DNA of 64,000 nt from an uncultured Nitrospiraceae bacterium (GTDB lineage Bacteria; Nitrospirota; Thermodesulfovibrionia; Thermodesulfovibrionales; Dissulfurispiraceae). Shown here one piece after another: positions 1 through 11,097 of the stretch (its first letter is position 1; each line of letters opens with the position of its first letter). The stretch covers positions 62,001 to 126,000 of the forward strand of contig CAIJNL010000036.1 of NCBI GenBank assembly GCA_903822005.1, read 5' to 3'. Under the pieces are notes generated by a model that was given only the letters and a program-made list of their open reading frames with translations, was not told the origin of the DNA and ran no database searches. Both the position numbers and the translations under genes were made by a program.

Positions 1-369
1 CGCGCTTACGGGAAGATGCCGATGGGGCTTCTCGGAAGTCTTGCGAATTACGGCGACCCCGACGCATTCGAAAAGAGCGCGGTGCTGGCGTACAGGCATG
101 GCTTTCTTGGCGCAAGCTGCATACATCCCGGCAATGTCGAAGTATTGAACATGGCATTTTCGCCAGGGGTGGAAGAGGTCGAACGCTCCGAAAAAATCGT
201 TTTTGCGATGAATGAAGCCATCGCGGCCGGAAAAGCCTCAACTTCGTTCGAAGGCAAGATGATCGATTATGTGCACCTGGACAGGGCAAAGCAGCTGCTC
301 TCGCGCAGTGCGAGGATAGCCGCGTTTGAACAAAAGAAGAAGCTGGCAAGAGAAGGCGCATCAAGTTGA
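1..369 (+). CDS. HpcH/HpaI aldolase / CitE-like CoA-ester lyase, C-terminal part
   Basis: The frame is open from the first base of the window, so the gene starts upstream and only its last 122 codons are visible. The segment CIHPGNVEVLNMAFSP is the conserved C-terminal signature of the HpcH/HpaI aldolase and citrate lyase beta-like family (malyl-CoA, citramalyl-CoA or citryl-CoA lyases), Mg-dependent TIM-barrel enzymes that cleave 3-hydroxyacyl-CoA esters. The next gene, 17 nt away, is a class III CoA-transferase, which would load or unload CoA from the same dicarboxylic acid. Which acid is used cannot be told from this fragment. Confidence 0.85.
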   Translation, partial: RAYGKMPMGLLGSLANYGDPDAFEKSAVLAYRHGFLGASCIHPGNVEVLNMAFSPGVEEVERSEKIVFAMNEAIAAGKASTSFEGKMIDYVHLDRAKQLLSRSARIAAFEQKKKLAREGASS

Positions 370-386
370 GAAAAGGAGAAAATATC

Positions 387-1610
387 ATGGCTGACAATAA
401 CGCAGGGAAAGTACAGGATCAGAAAAACGGATCGCAGATATCAGGGCCGCTCACAGGCGTGCGCTTGCTTGACCTGAGCGCATACATTGCGGGACCCTAC
501 GGATGTTCGTTGCTTGCCGACATGGGCGCCGAGGTCATAAAGATCGAGCCGCCTGATGGAGACAATCTTCGCAAATATCCATCTACCCTCCCGTCCGAGA
601 GCCGCGCGTTCCTCGGAGTAAACCGCAGCAAGTTAGGATTAGCACTTGATCTGAAGCAGCCTGACGGTCAGGCGGTCCTGATGAGGTTGATCAAAAAGGC
701 CGATGTGCTCGTGCATAACTTCCGCCCGAGCGTGCCGCCGAGGCTCGGTATTGATTATGACAAGCTGAAGGAAGTCAATCCGCGTCTTATCTACTGCGCC
801 GTTACAGGCTATGGCGAGACCGGCCCGCTAAAGGACAACGCGGGATTAGACCAGGTCGTGCAGACGATGACAGGCATGTGTTCGATGCAGGGCCCGGCAG
901 GGGGGCCGCCGCAGATACTGTATGGTTCAGTAGTCGATTTTTACGCTGCCGCCCTGGTGGCCGCAGGCGTCTCGGCCGCTCTATATGAGCGCGAGCGCAG
1001 CGGGCTCGGTCAATATGTCGGAGTTTCATTGCTCAGGAGCGCGCTGACCATGCAGTCGACCCGCCTTATTTGGGCTGAAGGGGAAAGTCGCGATGCCTTT
1101 AGAGACATGCGTTCGGGCGGCGTAACCGGCATACATCCTGCAGGCGAGGGCTATCTCTACCTCTCAGCAAATACTCCGCACTTCTGGAAAGCGCTCTGCG
1201 AAAAGACAGGGCTCAAAGAGCTTCTTGAAAATGAGAGATATGATACCGTAAAAAAGCGTAACCAGCACGCAGGAGAGCTTGTGCCGAAGCTGCATCAGGC
1301 GCTTCAGGCGAAGAGCGCCCTCGAATGGGAGGCTTTATTCGGCCAGGAAGTGCCATGCGCGGCAGCAAGGACAGTGGAAGACATGTTCGACTTCCCGCAG
1401 GTGAAGGCGGAAAACATGATCAAGACATTTGAGCATCCCAAGGCGGGAAAGTACCAGGGCTTCATGTATCCAGTAAAGTTCGGCAGGACGCCCGGCCCGG
1501 AACCTTTTTCAGCGCCGGATTTCGGTCAGCATTCCTCTGACGTGCTGACGCAGGATGGATGGACCGATGAGGAGATCGCGAAGATGCGTTCGGACCGCTC
1601 CGTTCTTTGA
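387..1610 (+). CDS. Class III (CaiB/BaiF) CoA-transferase
   Basis: The 407-residue product matches the usual length of class III CoA-transferases, which move CoA between carboxylic acids through an aspartyl-CoA intermediate. The N-terminal segment (about residues 20-60) with LLDLSAYIAGPYG and the K-I-E-P-P motif is the family CoA-binding fold. Asp155 in GLDQVVQTMTG is in the position of the catalytic aspartate. I chose ATG 387 because AAGGAG at 373-378 sits 8 nt before it; a TTG at 366 in the same frame has no such site. It follows the aldolase/lyase in an apparent operon ended by a strong terminator. Substrate not determined; a dicarboxylate CoA cycle is inferred from the neighbour. Confidence 0.9.
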   Translation: MADNNAGKVQDQKNGSQISGPLTGVRLLDLSAYIAGPYGCSLLADMGAEVIKIEPPDGDNLRKYPSTLPSESRAFLGVNRSKLGLALDLKQPDGQAVLMRLIKKADVLVHNFRPSVPPRLGIDYDKLKEVNPRLIYCAVTGYGETGPLKDNAGLDQVVQTMTGMCSMQGPAGGPPQILYGSVVDFYAAALVAAGVSAALYERERSGLGQYVGVSLLRSALTMQSTRLIWAEGESRDAFRDMRSGGVTGIHPAGEGYLYLSANTPHFWKALCEKTGLKELLENERYDTVKKRNQHAGELVPKLHQALQAKSALEWEALFGQEVPCAAARTVEDMFDFPQVKAENMIKTFEHPKAGKYQGFMYPVKFGRTPGPEPFSAPDFGQHSSDVLTQDGWTDEEIAKMRSDRSVL

Positions 1611-1640
1611 TTGACTTTTTCTGAAAGTCGAGATTCAGTA

Positions 1641-1676
1641 AAAAAAGCCGACAGATTTGACTCTGTCGGCTTTTTT
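1641..1676 (+). terminator. Rho-independent terminator after the CoA-transferase
   Basis: Perfect stem AAAAGCCGACAG / CTGTCGGCTTTT with a short loop and a T-run. The A-run on the left arm means it could also serve the opposite strand, ending transcription from the tRNA-Val side. Confidence 0.9.
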
Positions 1677-1703
1677 GTATCCCGCGGGTTAACGGGTTTT
1701 ATA

Positions 1704-1778
<75 letters not shown>

Positions 1779-1900
1779 AACCAGGATGCGAATGTAAATT
1801 TAAACTCAAAGGGCGCCCATTTGTCAAGAAGTCAATCTGCATTAAACCTGCCTTCAGGTTATCGTGGGGGCCGTTTCCGGCGATGGCAAATTATTTTATT

Positions 1901-1929
1901 TTGCACTGGCTTAGGTATTTGTATATAGG
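1901..1929 (+). promoter_or_regulatory. Possible sigma-70 promoter for the response regulator
   Basis: TTGCAC at 1901-1906 and TATAGG at 1924-1929 with a 17-nt spacer, about 60 nt before the start codon. The -10 match is modest. Confidence 0.35.
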
Positions 1930-1990
1930 GCCTGTCGTGGTTACAATGAAGGATATAAGCGCAAGCGATGTTGTTTGGAAGGAGATTTTG

Positions 1991-2623
1991 ATGATCAGGA
2001 TTCTTATCGCAGATGATCACACGATTGTCCGTGAAGGACTAAGGCAAATATTGTCCGATACCGGCGATATGGTTGTTACGGCCGAGGCAGGAAACGGGCA
2101 GGAGGCACTCGATAAGATAATAAAGGAAGAGTTTGATGTGGTGGTTCTTGATATAGCAATGCCGGGCAGGAGCGGCCTGGACATACTGAAAGAGCTTCGA
2201 AGTTTTAATGCGAAACTACCTGTCCTGGTTCTCAGCATGTATCCCGAGGAGCAGTATGCTGTTCGGGTGCTCAGGGCAGGAGCTGACGGGTATCTGACCA
2301 AGGAGAGCGCACCGAATGAGCTGATAACGGCGATACGCAGGCTCTATTCAGGGGAAAAATATATCAGTCCTTCTTTGGCTGAAAAACTGGCGTTTAATCT
2401 CGAAGCTCATTCTACCAGACCGCCACATGAGCTTCTTTCTGACCGCGAATACCAGGTGCTGTGCAGGCTCTCATCCGGCAAAACGGTAAAAGACATAGCA
2501 GATGAATTGTCCCTTAGCGTAAAGACTATCAGTACCTACCGCTCAAGAATCCTGGAGAAGATGGCGATGAAGAATAATGCCGAGCTTACCTATTATGCCG
2601 TGCAAAACCACCTTGTCAATTGA
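1991..2623 (+). CDS. NarL/FixJ-type response regulator
   Basis: This 210-residue cytoplasmic regulator has an N-terminal receiver domain (about residues 1-118) and a C-terminal LuxR-type helix-turn-helix (about 145-205). The receiver shows the acidic pair DD at 8-9, the phosphoacceptor Asp54 in VVLDIAMPG, and the K of TKESAP. The DNA-binding end carries SDREYQVL and KDIADELSLSVKTIS, typical of this class. Phosphorylation by a histidine kinase would control DNA binding, but no kinase gene is adjacent, so it is an orphan here. ATG 1991 is preferred to in-frame codons from 1883 because GGAAGGAG at about 1977-1984 precedes it and the receiver fold begins directly with MIRILIADDH. Confidence 0.93.
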   Translation: MIRILIADDHTIVREGLRQILSDTGDMVVTAEAGNGQEALDKIIKEEFDVVVLDIAMPGRSGLDILKELRSFNAKLPVLVLSMYPEEQYAVRVLRAGADGYLTKESAPNELITAIRRLYSGEKYISPSLAEKLAFNLEAHSTRPPHELLSDREYQVLCRLSSGKTVKDIADELSLSVKTISTYRSRILEKMAMKNNAELTYYAVQNHLVN

Positions 2624-2697
2624 AGTTTTGCGAAAGACCTCTGTTGCAGAAATAATCTGATAATCCGGCAACTAAATCTGCCGGAACATCCCGTTTC

Positions 2698-2726
2698 TTG
2701 ACTGCACAACAGCGGAACCGTATACT
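2698..2726 (+). promoter_or_regulatory. Sigma-70 promoter of ftsH
   Basis: TTGACT (2698-2703), 17-nt spacer, TATACT (2721-2726): near consensus, with the ftsH start codon 25 nt downstream of the -10 box. Confidence 0.7.
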
Positions 2727-2751
2727 TAATCGGTAAATAACAGTAAGACGA

Positions 2752-4671
2752 ATGGCGAAATTAAACGACAATAAAGAAGATAGGGCCGGAAAATTCAAAG
2801 CCCTTTTCGATAAAGCGGGGCCCGCGGGTCGTATGGCGCTTGCCTTTGGACTCGCTTTTTTGGTCTTTTATCTTGTTAACCTTTTCTTTGCCCCTGCAGA
2901 AATTCCCAGGTCTGACATTACCTACACTGAGTTTATGAGTCAGCTCGAAGCTGTGAATGTCAAATCAGTGAGTATAGAAAAACTGGTAGTACAGGGCGAG
3001 TTCGTGAGGGAGATCACTGTTCCGCAGCCTTCTCAGAAAGAACTCAACCATGTTATGCATTTCAGGACGTATCTGCCGGCATTCCAGGGGGAAGGGCTCA
3101 TTCAGAAACTCCAGGAAAAACATGTAGCGGTCACTATCAAGCCTGAAGAAAAGCCGTCGCTTGCCGGACAGTTTCTTGCGGTAGTTCTGCCCTGGGTTCT
3201 TATTATCGGGGTCTGGATATTCTTTATGAGACGCTCTCAACAGGCACAGGGCGGAGCCGGGGGGCTTGCCAATTTCGGCGCAAGCAAGGCCAAGTTGTTT
3301 GATTCCGCAAAGCCCAAGGTCACTTTTAGTGACGTTGCCGGGATGGAAAATGTAAAGACTGAACTTAGGGAGACCATTGAGTATCTCAAGGACGCTTCAA
3401 AGTTCAGGAAACTGGGCGCTAAGGTTCCAAAAGGGGTGCTGTTAATCGGTCCTCCCGGTACAGGCAAGACCCTGCTTGCCCGGGCAACGGCAGGAGAGGC
3501 GGGCGTAGCTTTTTACAGCATAAGCGCGGCTGAATTCATTGAGATGTTTGTAGGGGTCGGGGCTTCCCGAGTGAGAGATATGTTTAAAAAGGCGCGGTCA
3601 TCACAGCCGAGCATTATATTTATTGACGAAATAGACGCGGTAGGGCGCACCAGGGGCGCAGGACTGGGCGGTGGACATGACGAACGGGAGCAGACGCTTA
3701 ATCAGCTGCTGAGTGAAATGGATGGTTTCGATCCGCATGAAGAAGTCATCATTATAGCAGCCACTAACAGGCCTGATGTTCTCGATCCGGCGCTGCTCAG
3801 GCCGGGGCGCTTTGACAGGCGCATCGTTATCGACAGGCCGGGGTGGAAGGAGAGAAAATTGATCCTGGAAGTGCATGTGAGGGACAAGATACTGTCTGAT
3901 AATGTGGACCTTGAAGTCCTTGCAAAAGGAACTCCCGGCATGACAGGCGCAGATCTTGAGAATTTGGCCAACGAGGCCGCCCTGATCGCTGTCAGAAAGA
4001 ATAAAACAATGGTCGAGATGAGTGACTTTGAAGAGGCCAGAGACATAACCCTTATGGGATCGGTCAGGGAGGAGACGATCAGTGAAATTGAAAAAAAGAT
4101 CACAGCGTATCACGAAGCCGGTCACGCTCTTGTTGCGCATTCTCTGCCCAATACAGACCCGATACATAAAATAAGCATCATACCAAGAGGTATGGCCATG
4201 GGTGTCACTCAACTGCTGCCGGATGAAGACAGGCATTATTATCCCGGCGAATATCTTATGAACAGGCTCTGCGTGGCACTGGGTGGAAGGGTCGCGGAGA
4301 AGCTGATATTCAAGGACACAAGCAGCGGGGCCCAGAACGATATCAAGGAAGCGACTTTGCTGGCTGAAAAAATGGTGGCCCAGTGGGGTATGAGTGCAAA
4401 GATCGGGCCGATCAATCTGGGCCGCGGGGAAGAGCATCCTTTTCTCGGAAGGGAACTTGCCCAACCCAAGAGGTATAGTGAAGAAATGGCCTGGCAGATA
4501 GACCAGGAGATACAGAAACTGATGATCGAGGCCGAATCAAGAGCAACGGAGATTGTCGGGCGGAACAGGGCAGCCCTTGTTAGCCTTGCTGAAAATCTTA
4601 TAAAAGAAGAGACGCTTGACAGGGAGACTGTCGAGCGCATTATTGCAGAAGCCGGTAATCCAGGAGCGTAA
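2752..4671 (+). CDS. ftsH: ATP-dependent zinc metalloprotease FtsH
   Basis: FtsH is a membrane-anchored AAA+ protease that extracts and degrades misfolded membrane proteins and short-lived regulators. The 639-residue product has two N-terminal membrane segments (about 28-47 and 140-158) enclosing a periplasmic domain. The AAA module follows, with Walker A GPPGTGKT (233-240), Walker B IIFIDEID (288-295) and the second region of homology including the arginine finger near RPGRFDRR (350-357). The zinc protease motif HEAGH is at 454-458. Length and domain order are standard. A near-consensus promoter lies directly upstream. The following transglycosylase starts 63 nt later and may be co-transcribed. 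Confidence 0.98.
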   Translation: MAKLNDNKEDRAGKFKALFDKAGPAGRMALAFGLAFLVFYLVNLFFAPAEIPRSDITYTEFMSQLEAVNVKSVSIEKLVVQGEFVREITVPQPSQKELNHVMHFRTYLPAFQGEGLIQKLQEKHVAVTIKPEEKPSLAGQFLAVVLPWVLIIGVWIFFMRRSQQAQGGAGGLANFGASKAKLFDSAKPKVTFSDVAGMENVKTELRETIEYLKDASKFRKLGAKVPKGVLLIGPPGTGKTLLARATAGEAGVAFYSISAAEFIEMFVGVGASRVRDMFKKARSSQPSIIFIDEIDAVGRTRGAGLGGGHDEREQTLNQLLSEMDGFDPHEEVIIIAATNRPDVLDPALLRPGRFDRRIVIDRPGWKERKLILEVHVRDKILSDNVDLEVLAKGTPGMTGADLENLANEAALIAVRKNKTMVEMSDFEEARDITLMGSVREETISEIEKKITAYHEAGHALVAHSLPNTDPIHKISIIPRGMAMGVTQLLPDEDRHYYPGEYLMNRLCVALGGRVAEKLIFKDTSSGAQNDIKEATLLAEKMVAQWGMSAKIGPINLGRGEEHPFLGRELAQPKRYSEEMAWQIDQEIQKLMIEAESRATEIVGRNRAALVSLAENLIKEETLDRETVERIIAEAGNPGA

Positions 4672-4734
4672 TTTCTACGGTTGTATTCACTCCAAATCCT
4701 TGATAAAAGACGCCTCGCGTGGTAAGCTTTAAAT

Positions 4735-5412
4735 ATGAAGGTTTGTTGCGTTATATTAACACTTTTGCTCATTGGCGTAAATGCCTCTGCCGATATGTAT
4801 CAGACCACATCGGAAGATGGAACTGTGCTGTATTCGAATCAGCCTGTTATCGGCTCGCGCACCATCATGAAGGAAGAGAAGCCTGACAGGAAAGCATTAT
4901 CAAAAAGCCACAAGAGCAGCCATTATCACGCTATAGTAGATGAAAAATCCCGAAAACATAATGTTGACCCTAAACTGGTAAAGGCCGTAATATCTGCTGA
5001 ATCAGGTTGGAACGCCTCTGCCATATCTCCAAAGGGAGCTGTTGGAATCATGCAGCTGATGCCAAGGACAGCGAATGATATGGGTGTTGGCAATCGTTTT
5101 AATCCTGAACAGAATATAGAGGGAGGGATCAAATACCTGAGGTATCTGCTTGATAAATTCAGCGGTAACTTGACCCTTGCCCTTGCTGCGTATAATGCCG
5201 GGCCGGCCAGAGTAGAAAAAGTAAAGGGAGTTCCTTCTATCCCAGAGACGGTAAATTATGTTAAAAGAGTAATGAACACCTACTCCGGAGGACCTGGCAC
5301 CAGCTGGCTGCCAAGCGGGCAAAGTCCCAAAATAAGGATGGTAACCCTAGAGGACGGTTCTGTGCTGTATACAAATGCCTTCAGTCCCGGATCACTTGCC
5401 ATTTCCAATTAA
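4735..5412 (+). CDS. SLT-family lytic transglycosylase with DUF4124-like ends
   Basis: The 225-residue product begins with a signal peptide (about residues 1-19), so it acts in the periplasm. Residues about 65-190 form an SLT lytic transglycosylase domain, which cleaves peptidoglycan between MurNAc and GlcNAc to make 1,6-anhydro ends. Glu89 in ISAESGWN is the expected catalytic acid, followed by GAVGIMQLMP and ALAAYNAGPARV. The mature N-terminus (TSEDGTVLYSN) resembles DUF4124, and a related strand recurs at the C-terminus (TLEDGSVLYTN), so the catalytic domain is bracketed by two copies of one short motif. It is followed 18 nt later by nadA. Confidence 0.93.
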   Translation: MKVCCVILTLLLIGVNASADMYQTTSEDGTVLYSNQPVIGSRTIMKEEKPDRKALSKSHKSSHYHAIVDEKSRKHNVDPKLVKAVISAESGWNASAISPKGAVGIMQLMPRTANDMGVGNRFNPEQNIEGGIKYLRYLLDKFSGNLTLALAAYNAGPARVEKVKGVPSIPETVNYVKRVMNTYSGGPGTSWLPSGQSPKIRMVTLEDGSVLYTNAFSPGSLAISN

Positions 5413-5430
5413 TACCATTTAGGAGCCTTC

Positions 5431-6417
5431 ATGTCAGATCAGATTTCTCAGCTGAGAGAAGAAATATTTGCCCTCAAACAGAGTCGCAACGCGATGATTT
5501 TTGCGCATAATTACCAGAGAGATGAGGTGCAGGCGATCGCCGATTTTACGGGCGATTCTCTTGAGCTTGCGAGGTCCGCGAGATCTGTTGAGTGCGAAAT
5601 AATAGTATTATGCGGCGTGTTTTTTATGGCCGAAAGCGCTTCTATCATTTCGCCCGACAAGACTGTTTTGCTCCCAGAACCTGATGCAGGCTGTCCAATG
5701 GCCGAAATGATCGAAGTCAATGAAACCAGAAGGGTATGGAAAACATTTCCCGGATATGACAAGCAGCCTTCATTTATCTTTCCCCATGAATTCTCATTGA
5801 GGGACATAAAGAAAAATAATCCCGGGGTGCCGGTGGTCGCCTATGTGAATACATCGGCCGCTGTCAAGGCAGAAAGCGATATATGCTGCACCTCGGCAAA
5901 TGTAGTTGAGATAATAGAATCGCTGTCTTCTGACAGCGTAATATGCGTGCCGGACAGAAACCTGGCGATGTGGGCCCAGAAGAATACCAGGAAACGGATC
6001 ATCGCGTGGGATGGGTTTTGTCATGTTCACGACCGGGTGACGGTAGAAGATGTCATGCGGGCCAGAATGGACTATCCCGATGCTCTGCTAATGGCACATC
6101 CCGAATGCCGCATGGAGGTCCTCGAGCTTGCAGATCAAGTGACCAGCACTTCGGGCATGCTCAGGTATGTGCAGTCTTCGGGAGCCGGAGAGTTTATTGT
6201 CGGAACTGAGCTCGGTCTGTTTTACAGCCTCAGGAAAGAGAATCCTGACAAGATATTCCATCCATTGAGAAAGGACATGATCTGTCCAAACATGAAGAAG
6301 ACTACACTCGGGAGCATTGTGAACGCGCTCAAAAATATGGAGCTTGTTGTCACTGTTCCAGAAGAAATAAGGGCCTCTGCCAAAATAGCCCTCGACAGAA
6401 TGATAGGGGCAGATTAA
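5431..6417 (+). CDS. nadA: Quinolinate synthase NadA
   Basis: NadA condenses iminoaspartate (made by NadB) with dihydroxyacetone phosphate to give quinolinate, the first committed step of NAD synthesis. The 328-residue length suits the three-domain A-type enzyme. The three [4Fe-4S] ligands expected for the family can be placed at Cys88 (AGCPMAEM), Cys197 (WDGFCHVH) and Cys285 (ICPNMKKTT). The substrate-binding segments AHNYQRDEVQ and GDSLELAR are present near the N-terminus. The cluster is oxygen-sensitive, consistent with an anaerobe. nadB and nadC are not in the window. The gene converges with the TIM-barrel gene, with only 2 nt between their stops. Confidence 0.97.
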   Translation: MSDQISQLREEIFALKQSRNAMIFAHNYQRDEVQAIADFTGDSLELARSARSVECEIIVLCGVFFMAESASIISPDKTVLLPEPDAGCPMAEMIEVNETRRVWKTFPGYDKQPSFIFPHEFSLRDIKKNNPGVPVVAYVNTSAAVKAESDICCTSANVVEIIESLSSDSVICVPDRNLAMWAQKNTRKRIIAWDGFCHVHDRVTVEDVMRARMDYPDALLMAHPECRMEVLELADQVTSTSGMLRYVQSSGAGEFIVGTELGLFYSLRKENPDKIFHPLRKDMICPNMKKTTLGSIVNALKNMELVVTVPEEIRASAKIALDRMIGAD

Positions 6418-6419
6418 AT

Positions 6420-7175
6420 TCAGAGATATTTTTTCAGCCGGTCTAAGCCCGTCAATACATGCTCAGGAGAATGTGCTTCGAGGGTGTAAATCAGGTCGCG
6501 GTTTTCCAGACGACTGAACAGCGTGTCAAAGTCAAAGGACCCTTCTCCGGGCGGAAAATGCTGGTCAGCTGTTTTATCATTATCATGAAGATGAAGCTCT
6601 ATAATATATTGGCCGAGTTCATCCAACCATTGATCGACCGGCACTGATGTAAAAAGATTGCAATGACCTGTATCAAAACAGATACCGAAATTGTCCGAAT
6701 CCATCTCTTCCATCAGGAGCTTCAGGTTAGATGGTTCATCTTCAAAAATATTTTCGATTGCAATTCTGCAGCCAATCGCCCCGAAACGCTTATTCAAAGG
6801 GCGCCATGTTTCAAGGCTCTTCTTCAGCCAGATATTTACATCTAGCGCATATCTCCATTTTTCGTATCCCGAGTGGCAAACCACAGCACGCGGGTGAAGA
6901 ATTCCAGCCACATGCAGGGTCTGTTCAAGCCTCTCAATGGTCGCTTTTCTTATCCTGGAATCGAGGGCACCTGGAGCAAGGTCCATGAAAGGCGCATGAA
7001 CAGAGAGTGAAGGGTTGTAATCAAGCGATTTCTGCAGTCGCTTCAAACTGTCGTCAGACAGCGAATCAAGACTGTTCGAACTGAAATAGATTTCGAGATT
7101 GTATTGGCCGGCAAGAATAAAATCCATGTACCCGTCGATCTGATCGAAGGGCACATGGATATGAGGAGAGACCAT
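6420..7175 (-). CDS. Sugar phosphate isomerase/epimerase-like TIM-barrel protein
   Basis: The 251-residue product looks like the xylose isomerase-like (AP endonuclease 2) TIM-barrel family: short segments such as SVHAPFMDLAPG, IAIENIFED, FGICFDTGHCN and ELHLHDND carry the His, Glu and Asp residues that usually bind a divalent metal in this fold. Family members act as sugar isomerases, epimerases or AP endonucleases, and the sequence alone does not decide. No signal peptide. Its ATG directly follows the stop of the FmdB-like gene, so the two are probably translated from one message. Confidence 0.8.
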   Translation of the reverse strand: MVSPHIHVPFDQIDGYMDFILAGQYNLEIYFSSNSLDSLSDDSLKRLQKSLDYNPSLSVHAPFMDLAPGALDSRIRKATIERLEQTLHVAGILHPRAVVCHSGYEKWRYALDVNIWLKKSLETWRPLNKRFGAIGCRIAIENIFEDEPSNLKLLMEEMDSDNFGICFDTGHCNLFTSVPVDQWLDELGQYIIELHLHDNDKTADQHFPPGEGSFDFDTLFSRLENRDLIYTLEAHSPEHVLTGLDRLKKYL

Positions 7176-7490
7176 CTACTTTGCTGCAGCCTCTTCTTTC
7201 TTTGGCTCCGCAACTGTTTCGGTCTTTGACCCGGATTCGACCTCCGTATTGTTGATGGTGGTTTCGGTATCTTTGTTTTTTGAGGCAGGTTTGTGTACAT
7301 CCATTTTCTTTAGAGCGGAATAATCGGTTGCATACCATCCGCTTCCTTTAAGGACAAATGAAGAATTTGAAATCAGCTTATTCAGCGCGCCGCTGCATTC
7401 AGGGCATACTGTTTTTGGCGCTTCGCCGAATTTCTGAAGTATCTCCAGGTGTTTACCGCATTTTGTGCATCCATACTCATATATAGGCAT
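7176..7490 (-). CDS. FmdB-family zinc ribbon protein
   Basis: The 104-residue product starts [11 protein letters not shown], the signature of the FmdB (CxxC_CxxC_SSSS) zinc ribbon family; Cys8, Cys11, Cys29 and Cys32 form the zinc site. The C-terminal half (about 60-104) is low in complexity and rich in Lys, Glu, Thr and Ala, probably disordered. FmdB was named for a supposed regulator of formamidase; the role of the family is not settled. It is divergent from rplU and leads a two-gene operon with the TIM-barrel protein. Confidence 0.87.
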   Translation of the reverse strand: MPIYEYGCTKCGKHLEILQKFGEAPKTVCPECSGALNKLISNSSFVLKGSGWYATDYSALKKMDVHKPASKNKDTETTINNTEVESGSKTETVAEPKKEEAAAK

Positions 7491-7566
7491 ATCTTCCTCC
7501 GACTGGTGATCTATCTTATAATATAATAGATCGGGGGCGGTTCGGTCAACAAAGCTGTTATTATTA

Positions 7567-7596
7567 TTGACATATTTGTTGTTATTCTGTTTTAAT
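7567..7596 (+). promoter_or_regulatory. Sigma-70 promoter of the rplU operon
   Basis: TTGACA (7567-7572) and TTTAAT (7591-7596) with an 18-nt spacer in an AT-rich stretch; the start codon of rplU is about 32 nt further on. Confidence 0.6.
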
Positions 7597-7627
7597 AATA
7601 GTCTAATTTATTCGGGGGTGTGAGAAC

Positions 7628-7942
7628 ATGTACGCAATTATAGAGACAGGCGGCGAACAGCTCAGGGTATCTGCCGGTGACGTTGTATCAGTCGAAAAGG
7701 TGGATGGAGAGTTAAATGCCGAGATAACCATAGACAAGGTGCTGATGATAAACAATGACGGCAACTCGACTTTCGGAAAGCCATATGTTAAAGGCGCGTC
7801 CGTAAGTGCCGAGATCGTCGGTGCGGGCAGATCGGCCAAGGTATCCGTAATGAAGCATCAGTCAAAGAAGGCCACAAAGAAGGTTACAGGCCACCGCCAG
7901 CATTTCAGCACCCTGAAGATTACAAAGATTAACGGAGGATAA
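7628..7942 (+). CDS. rplU: 50S ribosomal protein L21
   Basis: The 104-residue protein has the L21 pattern: [18 protein letters not shown] at the start, the central [16 protein letters not shown] strand, and the basic end with [18 protein letters not shown]21 binds 23S rRNA in the large subunit. It is first in the order rplU-rpmA-obgE, common across bacteria, and ends 1 nt before rpmA. Confidence 0.98.
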   Translation: MYAIIETGGEQLRVSAGDVVSVEKVDGELNAEITIDKVLMINNDGNSTFGKPYVKGASVSAEIVGAGRSAKVSVMKHQSKKATKKVTGHRQHFSTLKITKINGG

Positions 7943-7943
7943 T

Positions 7944-8219
7944 ATGGCTCATAAAAAAGGTGTAGGAAGCACGCGAAACGGGCGTGACAGCGAGTCACAA
8001 CGGCTTGGAGTAAAAAAATTCGGCGGACAGTTTGTGAAGGCCGGGAATATTCTTATCAGGCAGCGCGGCACCAAATTTCATCCCGGGACCAACGTTGGCA
8101 AGGGGTCGGATGATACCCTTTTTGCACTGGTTGAAGGGTTTGTAAAGTTTGAGAAAAAAGACAAGGAAAGGCTTAAGGTCAGCGTTTATGCTGCTGAGCC
8201 GGCAGTTGCTAGCGTTTAA
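7944..8219 (+). CDS. rpmA: 50S ribosomal protein L27
   Basis: The 91-residue protein begins [16 protein letters not shown] and contains [23 protein letters not shown], the L27 signature. Its N-terminal tail reaches the peptidyl transferase centre and contacts tRNA ends. There is no cleavable N-terminal extension of the kind seen in Firmicutes. It is translated from the same message as rplU. Confidence 0.98.
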   Translation: MAHKKGVGSTRNGRDSESQRLGVKKFGGQFVKAGNILIRQRGTKFHPGTNVGKGSDDTLFALVEGFVKFEKKDKERLKVSVYAAEPAVASV

Positions 8220-8241
8220 TCAAATATCCGGACAGGAGATA

Positions 8242-10392
<2,151 letters not shown>

Positions 10393-10407
10393 ACCAATCT
10401 CAAGGAA

Positions 10408-11097
10408 ATGATTCCCCGGAGTGTTGATAAAAGACTTTTTTTCTCGGGTATTGCCGCAGGCATTCTGCATGTCATCGCAGTTTGCGCAGCATTCTATATT
10501 GTAGTGCAGGGATTGCAGAAATCACAGGAGATTATCCAGATATATATAGCCTCCGGGAGTTCTAAAACCGGGTCAGAATCACTTTCGAACGGGAAGCGAC
10601 ATGATGTATCGGCTATTAGGCCTGTCACGCCTGCTTCCCCTTCGTATGAAGAAAAGGCAAAAGTTATGACTGGCCACAGCGCTGTCAGGGAATTAACGTC
10701 TCCGATAGAGTCCGCTGGCGTTAAATTTGCTGATGACCGCCCTAAAACCAATTTAGAAAACGTGCCGGCTGCGAGCAGCGGTAAGGGAGAAGTCCTCCCT
10801 TTTGGCAGCGCTTCCGGGCCGAACTTCCTCCGGCGTGAAGTGCCGGTTTATCCATTCATAGCCAGGCGAATGAATAAAGAGGGGAAGGTACTTCTCAGGC
10901 TGACTATTGATGAAAAGGGAAAGCTGATGAATGTTGAAGTGATAGAGGCTGCCGGGTTTGGTTTTACTGAAGCGGCACTGGAAGCGGTCAGAAAATCAAC
11001 GTATCGTCCCGCGATAAAGAACGGCAGTGCAGTGCTGTCCCTGGCGCTGTTGCCGGTCAGGTTTCAACTCACACGTCAGCAGGGCGAAGGGCTTTGA
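10408..11097 (+). CDS. TonB-family energy transducer
   Basis: The 229-residue product has one N-terminal membrane segment (about residues 15-40), a flexible periplasmic linker, and a C-terminal TonB domain (about 140-225) with YPFIARRMNKEGKVLLRL and the later AALEAVRKSTYRPA motif. TonB proteins carry energy from the inner-membrane ExbB-ExbD motor to outer-membrane receptors. The linker is less Pro-rich than in E. coli TonB. No exbB/exbD is nearby. Its stop overlaps the next gene, a BtuC/FecC-like permease, so it probably serves cobalamin or siderophore uptake, plausibly with the BtuB-type receptor at 21.5 kb. Confidence 0.88.
   Translation: MIPRSVDKRLFFSGIAAGILHVIAVCAAFYIVVQGLQKSQEIIQIYIASGSSKTGSESLSNGKRHDVSAIRPVTPASPSYEEKAKVMTGHSAVRELTSPIESAGVKFADDRPKTNLENVPAASSGKGEVLPFGSASGPNFLRREVPVYPFIARRMNKEGKVLLRLTIDEKGKLMNVEVIEAAGFGFTEAALEAVRKSTYRPAIKNGSAVLSLALLPVRFQLTRQQGEGL

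Noticed and set aside
3601-4464. 287-codon open frame on the minus strand inside ftsH
   Set aside because: It is fully antisense to a strongly conserved gene, has no recognisable domain and arises from codon bias.
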